From positions 1 to 64,000 of the forward strand of contig QPMI01000197.1 of assembly GCA_004431415.1 (NCBI GenBank): 64,000 nucleotides of DNA, in the 5' to 3' direction. The position numbers were made by a program, and so were the translations under genes. This document shows positions 46,089 to 56,274 of the stretch, piece by piece. Within the stretch, counting starts at the first letter, position 1; each line of letters begins with the position of its first letter. The stretch comes from Cyanophora paradoxa. Taxonomy: Eukaryota; Glaucocystophyceae; Cyanophorales; Cyanophoraceae. Under the pieces are notes generated by a model that was not told the DNA's origin, made no database searches, and saw only the letters and a program-made list of their open reading frames with translations.

Positions 46089-48447
46089 TGCCGCCGGCGC
46101 CGCCGGCGCCGGCGCGGCCTCCGAGGGGGCGGTACCCGGCCGCGAGACGGGCGGGGAGGGCGCCGGCGAGGGCGAGGGGCCGGAAGGGACAAAAGGCTGC
46201 CCAGATGAAGCCGCCGGGACCGCCAGGGCCGCTGCTGGGGCCTGGGCCGGGGGGGCGCGCGGGGGCTTCCTGGGGTACCGCGCCGCGCCGCGGCCGGTGC
46301 GGACGCCGGACTTCTTGAAGTCTGAGCGGCGGCCCCCGCGATCAGCGTCCACACGAATAATCTCAAGCTATCAAACTAATGGACCCTTAAACCGCCCAGG
46401 ACTCCAGATTCTTAAGAAGACTAGGACCCTACCCCTCTCCCCCATAAAGCGATCGGCTCCCCCTGTGGCCAGGCCGCGCCCCGCTTTAAGCTCCAGCTCC
46501 GGCCAGGCCGCGCCGCGCCGTGCCGTGCCGCGCCGCGAGCGCTGCCCCGCTTAAAGCCATTAGACTCTTAAGCCGCCCAGGAATTAAACTATTAGATTCT
46601 TAATCTGCCCAATAGTTCCCGGCAATCAGCACGGCGAGCCACGAGCGATCCACTCCCGCTCTAAGGGACGCAAGCCCCGCCCCCCGCACGCATACGAGCG
46701 ATCCGCTCCCGCTGTGGCCAGGCCGCGCCCCGCTTAAAGCCCCCGTGCGCAATCCGCCCGCCCCCGCTTGAAGGGCCGCAACCCTCCCTCGGCCCCCGCC
46801 CGCCGCGCCGCGCACCGCCGTCGTAGAGGATGCCGTTGCGGTACTCGGCATGGCCCCCCGGGCCCTGCGCCCCGCCCCGCCCCGTGAGGCTCAGGTTGGA
46901 TTGGATTGGATAAGATCAGATTGGAGTGGATTGGATCAGATTGGATCCGGCAGGTTGGCGGGCGGGGCGCACGCTGGATTACATTACATTAGATTAGATT
47001 AGAGCGGGTTTCTCGTAGCAATATCTAAACGGCGGGGGCAGGGCGGGGGGGGGGGGGGGGGGGGGGGGGCGAGGCGCACACCGCGTTCACATTAAATTCG
47101 TTTACGCCGCGTTAGAGGCACTATGAAACGTTGGATCTAAATCAACAGTCCCGCAGCCCGGCGGGAGGCGGGAATTTTAGAGTGGTCCCGGCGGTAGGCG
47201 GGGCTACAGTGGTCAGGGGAGGCGGGAAAGCTCATAGGACGAGGCGGGGGCGGGCGGAAATCCGGAGTCCTCGCTAGATTAGATTAGGTTAGATTAAATT
47301 AGAGCGGGCGCCTCATAGCGAAGGGCAGCTTAGAAAGGGCGGGCGGGGCCGGGAATCCGGGGCGGGGCGGGGCGGGGCGCACGTCGCGGTCGCCCATGAC
47401 GAAGGGGCCGACGTACAGGACCTCCCCGTCCGGGCCCAGAGCAGGCCCGAACCTGCGCGAGAGTGGAGAGGATCGGATCGTATTGGATGGGATGGGATCG
47501 GATCAGCCCTGAGTAGCTAGCTTCGGGCTTCGAGTCTAGTCGGCTTCGAGTGGGCCGCGAGGCGGCTTGTACTTAGAAGCCCTAAATCCTTCCTTTCATT
47601 AGAAGCTCAGAAACCTAAGAAGCTAGGAGGGGAGGCGGCCAAGCCGGAAGAAAGCAGCGCGGACCGGAGGGTGCCGTGGCCGTGGCGGGCGATCGAGTGG
47701 CCGTGGGCGCCCGTGAAGGGCCCCTCGTACACGTCCCCGCTCGGGTGCTCCTCCACCCCTGCGAACGAAGCTCAGGGGAGGGTGGGGCTAGGGGAGGGGG
47801 ATGGGGGTAGGGGGGGTACCGAAGGGAAGGCCGTCCTCGAGCCACTCGCCCGAGAAGCGGCTGCCCGTCTCGGCGACGGTGAGCGCGCCCTGCTCAGATC
47901 AGATCAGATCAGATCAGATCAGATCGGATCAGATCAGATCAAATCAGATCGGATCTGATCTGGTTCTGCTCACCTGACCCTGACGGACGCCCTGGTTCCA
48001 CTCGCCCTCGTATTTGTCCCCGTTCGTGTACAGCATAACGCCCCGCCCTGTGCTATTTTCAGAAAGTGGGGGGGGGAAGAGTCGAGGGGTACGGGCTCGC
48101 ACCGTGCCGCACGTTGCGGCGCCAGTCGCCCGTGTACACACGGCCGTCCCAGTACGTCATCGTACCCCCCGCCCCGTCCATCGAGCCCTCCCTCCACGGG
48201 CCCTGCACCCCGGGTCGTTTCGGGCGGGGGGGGGGGGGGGAGAAGAGGACGAAGGGGGGTACGGGAACCTGGTAGACGTCGCCGTTGGAGAACTTCATGA
48301 GGCCCGAAGGACCGGTCATCTGACCGTCCACCCACGGCCCCTCGTACACCTGTACCCCCGGGGAAACAAGTCATAAGCCTCTCAAAGGAGTGGGGGGAAG
48401 GAGTTAAGGAGGGGTACGCACGTCTCCGCCCTGGAAGCGGCCCCCTC
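44637..48447 (-). CDS. MORN-repeat protein, copy 1, 5'-truncated (D1)
   Basis: The exons parallel the full gene at 56275-60458. Reading from 48447 they include VYEGPWVDGQMTGPSGLMKF, TYWDGRVYTGDWRRNVRHG, LYTNGDKYEGEWNQGVRQG, FSGEWLEDGLPFG, PSGDVYEGPFTGAHGHSIAR, VLYVGPFVMGDRDV, AEYRNGILYDGGA, then a DADRGGRRSDFK exon with a Pro/Ala linker, NGDVYEGEWAGDFKCG, LYANGDEYIGAF and the tail RKTPPAGAKRK (stop at 44637-44639). MORN proteins usually organise membrane-associated or cytoskeletal structures. Copy 2 has about six earlier MORN units that are missing here because matching sequence stops at a poly-C run at about 48440-48478. It is probably a non-functional or shortened duplicate unless it has acquired a new promoter. 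Confidence 0.7.
46890..47310. repeat. Pentanucleotide microsatellites in D1 introns
   Basis: Runs and near-runs of GGATT (46903-46945), TTACA/TTAGA (46978-47003) and AGATT (47276-47305), with a poly-G tract at 47047-47070. All are five-base units, as are the GATCA repeats nearby. Confidence 0.75.
47898..47962. repeat. (GATCA)n microsatellite in a MORN-gene intron
   Basis: About 12 units of GATCA or GATCG. The same pentamer appears in the equivalent intron of copy 2 (58776-58812), in another intron of copy 2 (59535-59580) and in the aminopeptidase gene (62397-62460). Confidence 0.9.
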
Positions 48448-48450
48448 CAC

Positions 48451-48681
48451 ACCCCCCCCCCCCCCCCCCCCCCCCCCCGCTCTGTATTGGCTACATTAAG
48501 CCGTATTGGCGTATTGTTAATAGCCACGTTAAGCCACACACATATAAATATCTGTGGAACCTCAGGGGCCTATCATAACTCGAAGCTGAATTGGAAAGTT
48601 ACCCCATTGAATCAATATATAAACAGACCAACCAACCAGACGCTCCAACTGGCTTCTCTCCAACTTGGCCCGCTAGCGCGG
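48451..48681. other. Junction between duplicated modules: poly-C plus AT-rich spacer
   Basis: Poly-C at about 48455-48478 ends the similarity of D1 to D2. About 200 AT-rich bases without a gene follow, to the stop codon of LRR-TIR A2. This is where the two D-B-A modules meet. Confidence 0.7.
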
Positions 48682-50336
48682 CTAGCGCCGCAGAAAGTCG
48701 CGCAGGCCGGCGACGAGCTCGCCGGCCGCCGCGTCCGCCGCCGCCGCCCCCTCCCCGCGCTGCATCGTCCAGTTCACCGACGCCAGCATCATCTGCCGCC
48801 GTCCGCGGATCAGGCGAGCGTGGGGCGACCAGGGGGGCGGGTGGGGGCGAGGGCGCGCTCTGTAGTCCACCGGCAGCTCGACCGTCCTGGGGTCGACGAG
48901 CCACACTGCCGCCCGAGGGTGAGGCGGGGCGGGCGCTTGCAGGGCCCCCAGGGCCCGCGGCACGCACCGGGGAACTTGGGGATGCGCAGCTGGTGGTGGG
49001 CGAACTGCATCTGCGGGAGGGTCAGGAACATCGTCGGCCCGAACGTGAATCGGGGGCCGCGTCGCGCCTCGTCGTCGCAGTTGTGGGAGCGGATGTACCC
49101 CGGCGAGAGGAAGCAGACGTACGCCCGGCAACGCTGCATCGCCTCCTGCGCCCGCCGCGCACCCCGCGCGCTCGGCATGCTGGAAAGCGCGCGGCGGTGG
49201 GCGACGCGCACCCCGATCTTGGCCATCCACTTCTGGCCCGCCTTGAGCTCGCGGTCGACCCTGCGCGAGGCGAGGGCGTCAGCGGTGCGGGGGCGGGGGA
49301 GGGGGCCACGGAGAGGGGTGGCAATGGAGGGGGGCGAACCTTATTTGGAAGCCGGCGGCCTCGAGGGCGTCGCAGTAGCGGAAGACGAGCGCCGCGTCGA
49401 CGTGCGCGTAGCTGCACGGCGGCGTTAGAGCCGGCGGCGTGCGGTGGAGGCCGGGCAACGCGCCTGACGAAGCAGTCGCAGGCTTTGCCGTCGGCCGCCG
49501 GCTGCAGCGGGGGCGGGTGCTGCGGGACGGCAGCAGGCGCCTGCTGGGGACGCTGGGCCGCGGGCGGGGAGGGCGCCGCTGCGGGGCGGGCTCGCGTCGG
49601 GGGAAGGGAAGCACGGGCGGGGGTACACTGACCGGGGGCCGGAGGGGCGCGTGCGGCGGGGGCGGCGGGCTGCGGTGGCGGGTGAGTGCGCGGTGGAAGC
49701 CGAGGCCGGGGCCGGGGTGAGTGCGCGGTGGCGAGGGGCGGGGCCGGGTGCCGGGGCGGCGGGGCGCACCGCGGGGGCGGGGGCGGGGAGGGAGCGGAGG
49801 TATGCGAGGCGTTCAGCCGTGTTCTTCTTCTTGAGGAGCTCCGGCATGGCCGTGAGGGGGTTGCCGTCCACGTACAGCACCTTCAGGGCGGCGAGGCGCC
49901 CGATCTCCGGCGGCAGCGCCGTCAGCTTGTTGCCGCGCACGTCCAGCGCCTGCAGGATGGAGAGGCGGCCGATCTCGGGCGGCAGCGCCGTCAGCTGGTT
50001 GTTCTCCACCCAAAGCCCCTGCAGGGCGGCGAGGCGGCCGATCTCCGGCGGCAGCGCCGTCAGCTGGTTGCCATCCACGTTCAGCACCTTCAGGGCGGCG
50101 AGGCGGTCGATCTCCGGCGGCAGCGCCGTCAGCTGGTTGCTCTGCAACCACAGCTTCTCCAGGTTCGTCAGCTTCGCGAGCTCGGCCCCCGGGATGCGCG
50201 TGAGCTTGTTATAGCCGAGGTCGAGCTCGCGGATGTTCGCCGGCCCCGCCGCCGCGATCTCCGCCGCCGGCCACTCCGTCCGCCCCTCCTTCTCCAGGTC
50301 CAGCTTCCCCTCCGCGGGGATCCACCCCCTGCCCAT
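48682..50336 (-). CDS. LRR-TIR protein, class A copy 2 (apparently intact)
   Basis: Start at Met 50336 (MGRGWIPAEG). Six LRRs (LTALPPEIGRL type) end in VDGNPLTAMPELLKKKN, followed by a Pro-rich linker. TIR exons match A1. The exon ending at 49464 uses a GC donor, and the next starts at 49411 with SYAHVDA, then FQI-RVDRELKAGQKW, CRAYVCFLSPGYIRS and SHNCDDEA with the catalytic-position Glu. The last exon carries VWLVDPRTVELPVDY, then a C-terminal tail (MMLASVNWTMQ, ELVAGLRDFLRR) absent from A1. No frameshift was noticed in the assembled exons, so this looks like the reference copy of class A. The domain order LRR then TIR without a nucleotide-binding domain or membrane segment differs from plant TIR-NBS-LRR proteins and from Toll receptors. 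Confidence 0.82.
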
Positions 50337-50339
50337 GCC

Positions 50340-51700
50340 TGCGGGGCGGTCAGCCGCAGAAGCGCGCTGCGGGGAGCGCGCCGCTGCCCCGTCCGGCGGG
50401 TCCCCAGCCTGCGGGGGGCCGCCCGGCCCGCGCTGAGCCCCTCCCGCAGGGGGCGGTGCACGCGCGCGCCGGGCTCTGCCTTTACCGGCCGCCCCGCCCC
50501 GCCCGAGTCGCGGCTCGGGGGAGCGATCGGCGGCCTATGGGAGATTGCACCCCCACGCCCGGGCGCGCGCTGGGTCCTCCCCCCCCCCCGTTCGTGGGTT
50601 GGCGAACGAGGCAGCAAGCGACGCCGGCGCCGGAGCTCGAGCGTGGGCCCCGTCGACTCGCCCCGCATCTTAGCCGACGTCCGCGCGCCCGCCGCGTCGC
50701 TTGGTGGGATCAGTGCGGCCCCTCGCACGCTGCTAGGCGACCCGTGCGGCCCAGAGCGAATTCGAAGCGATTCGTACGCGTAGATTCTAGACCGGCGGGG
50801 TCCGCGCAGCGGCAACTAGCGAGCAATCGGGGTTCTGCACCCGCCCGGAGGAGCGCACCTTCGACGGATCGCCTTGACGCAGCAGAGCCGAGCTTTCGGA
50901 ACCGACGGAGCCCGCCCGGTCAGAAATCCTCGCCGGTCGCGTGCTGCCTGCTGGCTGGCAGTGGCTGCTCGCCCGCTGCTCTGTGCAGGGGCCTGCGCGC
51001 CGGTACAAGCAAGCAATGAGCAAACGACAGGAGCGATGCCAGAAACCCGTCGGCTTCGCGCCTGCCGCGATGAATGCCGATTCACCGAACGCTGGGGTAC
51101 GGTCACGCCGAAGCGCCGGGGTACGGTCGCGCCGCCTCGGCTGCTTTCATGGCGGCCGGTGGAGCGGTACGTATACGCTGCCTTTGCTTCTACGGTACGG
51201 TCGCGCCGCGGGCCTCTTGCTTTCATGGCGGGCGGGCGGGTCTGTGAGCTGCATATACCTATAAACGGCGTTCCGGACCGGTGCACTACGTATACTGCCC
51301 GTCCACTTCATCGTGCGCCAGCCTTCCAGAGCGATCATGATCGGGACACAGGCGCAGCTGCAGCTGCAGCCATCAAGACGCAGCTGCGCAGACGCACCGG
51401 CCGCGGCAGCTGCCGCCTGGCAGCCGGGCCCGAGGCCATGGCGGAGCACAGCGCCGTCCGCGGTGCACGTGGCGGGTCGACCCGGCCCGGCCCGCTCCTC
51501 GTTCAGCAGTACTTTCTGTAATCCAGCAGCACTCAGACGAATCATGAGCGAAGTTCTGGTCGCCGCGGCGCCGGCTCCGGCGAACGGGGCGCGGGAGAGG
51601 CTCGAACCAGCTCGATGCTCGCCGGCACCGCGGCGCCGCGCGGCCTGCTGATGCACATGGGCGCACGCGTGCACGCAGGCGCCGTCCAACGACGCTTTAC
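50340..51700. promoter_or_regulatory. Upstream block of LRR-TIR A2
   Basis: It parallels 26720-28010. It contains GTACGGTCACGCCG (51097), GTACGGTCGCGCCG (51121) and a third copy, GGTACGGTCGCGCCG (51194-51208), so the motif is repeated here. ATACCTATAAACGG lies at about 51255 and CAGCTGCAGCTGCAG at about 51355. Open frames are shadows of GC bias. Confidence 0.5.
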
Positions 51701-51719
51701 CCGTTGACGCAGTGCATGC

Positions 51720-53150
51720 CTGCAGTCGCGGCTCCCGCGGCCAGCGCCCCGGCGCCCCGCGCGAGCTGCAGCGCGCCTCTCGGGGCCCCGCGGCGGATCT
51801 GCGGGCGCCCGGTCCCGCCCCGCCGGACCGCGGACTGGAGACCTCTCCGCGCGCCCCTCGCCCGTCGCCGCGGCGCGGCCCTCGCCCCGCCCCCGCCCCC
51901 GCCGCCCGCGCAGCGCAGCGCCCCGCCGCCCGCCAGTCCCCGCCGGGCGCCCTCCCCGAAGGGCCGCGTTCGCCCCCGGCCCGCCCCGCCCCGCCCCGCC
52001 GCGCGCCTCGAATCCCCTTCCCGCCCTCCCTCGGACGCCTCGCGCGCCCCCGTACCCCACCCCGCAGGCCCTTCGAGCCGGGCGCCGGCGCCCCTTCGCA
52101 CGGGCCGGCCCTTCGGATCCCCCGCCTTCCTCCCGGGGATCGAGGCGAGCCCCGCCCTCCCCGCGCTTCTTCTGAGGCTTCATCTCGGCTTCATCTCAGG
52201 CTCACCTGAACATGAGATCAGGCCCGGCCCGAGGACGCCGTCCAGTCGGCGGCGCCCGCCGCCCGCCGCCCGCCGCCCGCCCCCGGCCCGCCTTCCCTCC
52301 CTCCGAGGCTCCTCGATCCGAGGAGAGTGGGCGCCCGCCCCGTACCCCCCGACCCCTCTCCTTCGCGGCCCCAAGCCTGCCTCGCCCCCTTCTCCCGGGC
52401 CTCGAGGTGGGCCCCCTCCTCCCTCCCCTCCCCTCCCCTCCCCCCCCCCCCTCCCCCGTCTTTAACCCCCGCCTTACCCCCGCGGTCTCGCCCACTTGCC
52501 CTCGCCCCCGCAGATCGCAGGCGTGTGGCGCGGGATATCCCTACCCCCCCCTTCCCCCCCGGGGCCGCCCGCCCTCCCCCCGTCCAGCTCCCTCCCTCCC
52601 TCCCTCCGCGGCGGACCGCCTGCCGCCCGCACGGGCGCCCCTCCTGCGCCATCGGGCCGCCCGGCCTCGCCCCCCGCTCGCCCCCCCTCCGCCCCCGGGC
52701 CCCTGGCTCGGGGCCGTCTGAGCCGTCTGAGCCGTCTGGGCCGTCTTCATCCGCCCCCGTTTCTCCTCTCCCTCGCGCTGTCCCCGCCCCGCCCCGCCCC
52801 GCCCCGCCTCTCGCATAGGCCGCCCCTCTCTTCGCCCCCTCCTCCGAGGATCCCTCGCAACCGGCCCCCCCTTCGGCCCTCCGCCCCGGCCCGGCCCCGG
52901 CCCCGGCCCGGCCTCCGGCCTCGCGGGCCGCGCCGAGGCCTCTAGATCTGGCGGTGGATCGAGGGCGGGCGCCGGCTCCCTCCCCTCCGCGCCCTCGCTT
53001 CCGAGTCCTTCCTCCACGCCGCCTCCCCGCCGGCGCCTCCCGGCCCCGCCCGTCCCCGCCCCCCGGACTCCGGACTCCGGGAGGACCCCGGCCCGGGAAC
53101 CTGCAGTTCATTGTTGCAGTTGGACCCGGGACTCGTACCTGATTACTAAG
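51720..53150. repeat. GC- and pyrimidine-rich block, copy 2
   Basis: The part 52380-52740 shares ordered words with 43375-43640, including GGGCCGTCTGAGCCGTC, which is itself repeated at 52710-52735. It is full of overlapping Pro/Arg/Ala open frames on both strands. No gene is supported. Confidence 0.6.
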
Positions 53151-53955
53151 TCACTAGCCTAGTAGCCATGGTCATGATCACGAGCGCTTGTCCCTTTCAG
53201 TGATCATGACTGTCCGGATCCATATGCACGTGATCGTGACGTCAACATGTACAGGCCTCGGGCCTTGAAGCACAAACCGTCGAACTATGCACCGCGGCAC
53301 AGATGTGCAGGGCTCCCGAGGCCTGATCATGAGCCCCGGGGGCTCGGAGTTCATTGCAGTGCAATAACTCCAGCCTGGCAGAGATCTAGACTCGTATGCA
53401 TGCCGCGCTGCATGATCATAATCAGGGCCTTGCTATGACTATGAGGCTCTTTGTAGCTCCGCGGCCTAGTACTACGCGGGCCTCGGGAGCCCCGAGAGCA
53501 CCCGCGGCCTCCTCGAGGGGGCGGGGGAGGGGAGAAGGGCGGGGGAGGGGGGGAGGAGGACAGAGAGGAGGTACAGGGAAATACTTCCGAAAATTCGACT
53601 CAAATCTCGACTCAACTGAATCACTCAACCCAAGAGAAAGACTTCTGAAGACTAGAGCAAAGAAGAAAGACAAGTACGAACTCAAGCAGGTCAGGCTCAG
53701 GGCTGGGAGCCAGGTGCGCAGGGCCGGGCCGGGTCCGTGGGGCGGGCGGGCGGGGCCCTCAGCGGGCGAGAAGGGCGGGAGGTTTGGGGGGGGAGGGGAG
53801 GAGGAGAGGGCCCTCCAGGGGACCCGGCGCGCCGCGCGGGGCGGGGCGGAGGCGGAGGCGCCGACGGCGGGCGGGGGGAAGCGAGCGAGCGACGGCCTGG
53901 GGCCGACCGGAACGAGGCGGGAAGCGGGGCGGAGGCGGGCGGGGCCTCGGGGCCC

Positions 53956-55475
53956 TCAGGGGCGGGCGCCCTCGTCGCGGGACCCGCCGGAAGGCCGCCT
54001 CCGCGGGCGGGCAAAGACGAGCCGCAGGTCGGACGGGATCTCCGCGGCTGTGGGGCGATCAAATTTCGAGGTTCGGTTGGCTGGTAGAGCGACCTAGGCC
54101 TGGGGCGGGGGCGCACGGGCGGGAAAGCACGTAGTGGCTCGCCAGGACGTCTGCGCAGCACGGGGCCGGGGAAGATCAGGCGCCGCCAGGCACTAGAACA
54201 GCCGAGCGGACCCTGGGAGATGATGAGGACGACGCTCGTGGAGGCGTCGATGATCTTCTCGAGCCTGCGGGGCGGGGGGCCGGCTCGGGTGAGAGCGCGG
54301 CGAGCACTCCAGCTCAGAGGGGCGCACTGGTGGAGCTCGAGGCGGGAGTCGCCGGCGTCGAGGAAGACGCGGAGGCCGGGGCGGGCCTGCTCGAGCTGGA
54401 GCTTGAGGGCGAGGGCGAAGTGCCCCGCCGAGGACTGCTTGTGCGAGAGGAAGACGTCGTACTGGGCCGCTACGGCGGGGCGTGAGGCGGAGGGGCGGAG
54501 GGGCCGGCTGCTCCGGAGATGATGCACGGACCGGGGGCGGGCTGCGGCGAGGGGTGAGGAGCGGGGCGCGGGGGACGGGGCGGCGGGGCGCACCGCGGGG
54601 GCGGGGGCGGGGAGGGAGCGGAGGTATGCGAGGCGTTCAGGCGTTCAGAGGGGATTGCCGCTCACGTCCAGCGTCTGCAGACGGGAGAGTCGGCCGATCT
54701 CCGGCGGCAGCGCCGCCAGCTGATTTTTCTCCACGCTCAGCTTCTGCAGGTTGAAGAGGCGGCAGATCTCCGGCGGCAGCGCCGTCAGCTGGTTGTTGCT
54801 CACGAGCAGCTCCTGCAGGCTGGAGAGGCGGCCGATCTCCGGCGGCAGCAACGTCAGCTGGTTGTTGCTCACGTACAGCTCCTGCAGGGCGGCGAGGCGG
54901 CCGATCTCCGGCGGCAGCGCCGTCAGCTGGTTGCTCTGCACGTTCAGCCACCGCAGGGCGGCGAGGCGGCCGATCTCCGGCGGCAGCGCCGTGAGCTGGT
55001 TGCTACCCACGCCCAGCGTCTCCAGGGCGGCGAGGCGGCCGATCTCCGGCGGCAGCGCCGTGAGCTGGTTGCCGCTCACGCCCAGCGTCTGCAGGTTGGA
55101 GAGGCGGCCGATCTCGGGCGGCAGCGCCGTCAGCTGGTTGTCGTTCACGTACAGCGTCTGCAGGGCGGCGAGGCGGCCGATCTCCGACGGAAGCGTCGTC
55201 AGCTGGTTGCTCTGCACGTTCAGCCACCTCAGGGCGGCGAGGCGGCCGATCTCCGGCGGCAGGTCCGTCAGCTGGTTGTTGGTCAACCACAGCCACTCCA
55301 GGTTCGTCAGCTTGGCGAGCTCGGCCCCCGGGATGCTCGTGAGCTTGTTCTCGCCAAGCTCGAGCCAGCGGATGTTCTCCGGCCCCGCCGCCGCGATCTC
55401 CGCCGCCGGCCACTCCGTCCGGTCCTTCCCCCCCAGGTCCAGCTTCCCCTCCGCGGGGATCCACTACTTGCCCAT
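53956..55475 (-). pseudogene. LRR-TIR class B copy 2 with nonsense codon and TIR deletion
   Basis: It is close to B1: eleven LRRs, then TIR parts QYDVFLSHKQSSAGH, RVFLDAGDSRLELHQ, IIDASTSVVLIIS. Three lesions show. First, after ATG at 55475 the fourth codon is TAG (55466-55464) where B1 has GAG. Second, about 70 bases present in B1 after ASQYVL are missing near 54127, removing the catalytic-position Glu and the following strand. Third, near 54015 about 20 more bases are lost (VAIPCC in B1). The TGA after GNPL seen in B1 is also here (54647-54645). A start at a downstream Met would give a receptor lacking its first LRRs. Most likely a pseudogene, though an LRR-only product or decoy is possible. 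Confidence 0.78.
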
Positions 55476-55589
55476 GCCTGCGGGACGGTCAGCGGCAGAA
55501 GCGCGCCTCGGGGAGCGCGCCCCTGCCCCGCCCGGCGGGTCCCCAGCCTGCAGGGGGCCACCCGAAAGCGCCATAGCACGCTTCTAGGC

Positions 55590-56270
55590 GTAGATTCTAG
55601 ACCGGGACCCGCCTAGCGGCAACTAACAGCAATCCAGCCTGGCAGGCCATGCGCCCGCCCGGAGGAGCGCACCTTCGACGGATCGCCTTCCCGGTTCCCG
55701 CACGCCCGCTACTCTGTGCAGGGAGCTGCGCGCCGGTACAAGCGAGCAGTGAGCGAACGACAGGCGAGCGATGCCAGAAACCCGTCAGCTTCGATTCGCA
55801 CCTGCCGCCCGCAGCCGCCGAAGAGCCGGGGTACGGTCGCGCCGCCGCTAACTTTAGTAACCCGCTGCTGCAGCTGCGCTACTTCGAATTCCATGCATGC
55901 GCATATGGCCGGGCGCTTGCGGGCGCGGGTCTGTCAGACCCGCACTGCATGTACTCCAGAGCATGTACATGTACATGTGCCAGCTTTCAACATGTGCCAG
56001 CTTTTAAACATGTGCAGCTGCAGTGCAGGTGACTCAGCGCTTTCAACATGTACATGTGCCAGCTTTTAAACATGTGCAGCTGCAGTGCAGGTGACTCAGC
56101 GCTAGCGCTAGCCTCGAGCCTCGGAGCTCATGATCATGATTAAGGCCTCATGATCAGGGCCTGGCAAAGACTCTCAGAGTCTTCGCGGGTCCTAGGCCCC
56201 ATGGCCAGGCCCGTCCTAAATGCCACCCGGCATCTCGAACCCTCCTTTCTTCCTCCCTTCGAATTCGCGG
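55590..56270. promoter_or_regulatory. Upstream block of B2 and downstream of the MORN gene
   Basis: It contains GAGGAGCGCACCTTCGACGG (about 55662) and GCCGGGGTACGGTCGCGCCG (about 55825-55844). A direct repeat, CATGTACATGTGCCAGCTTTTAAACATGTGCAGCTGCAG, sits at 55990-56025 and 56047-56083, followed by palindromes around 56125-56155. Confidence 0.5.
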
Positions 56271-56274
56271 CTCC

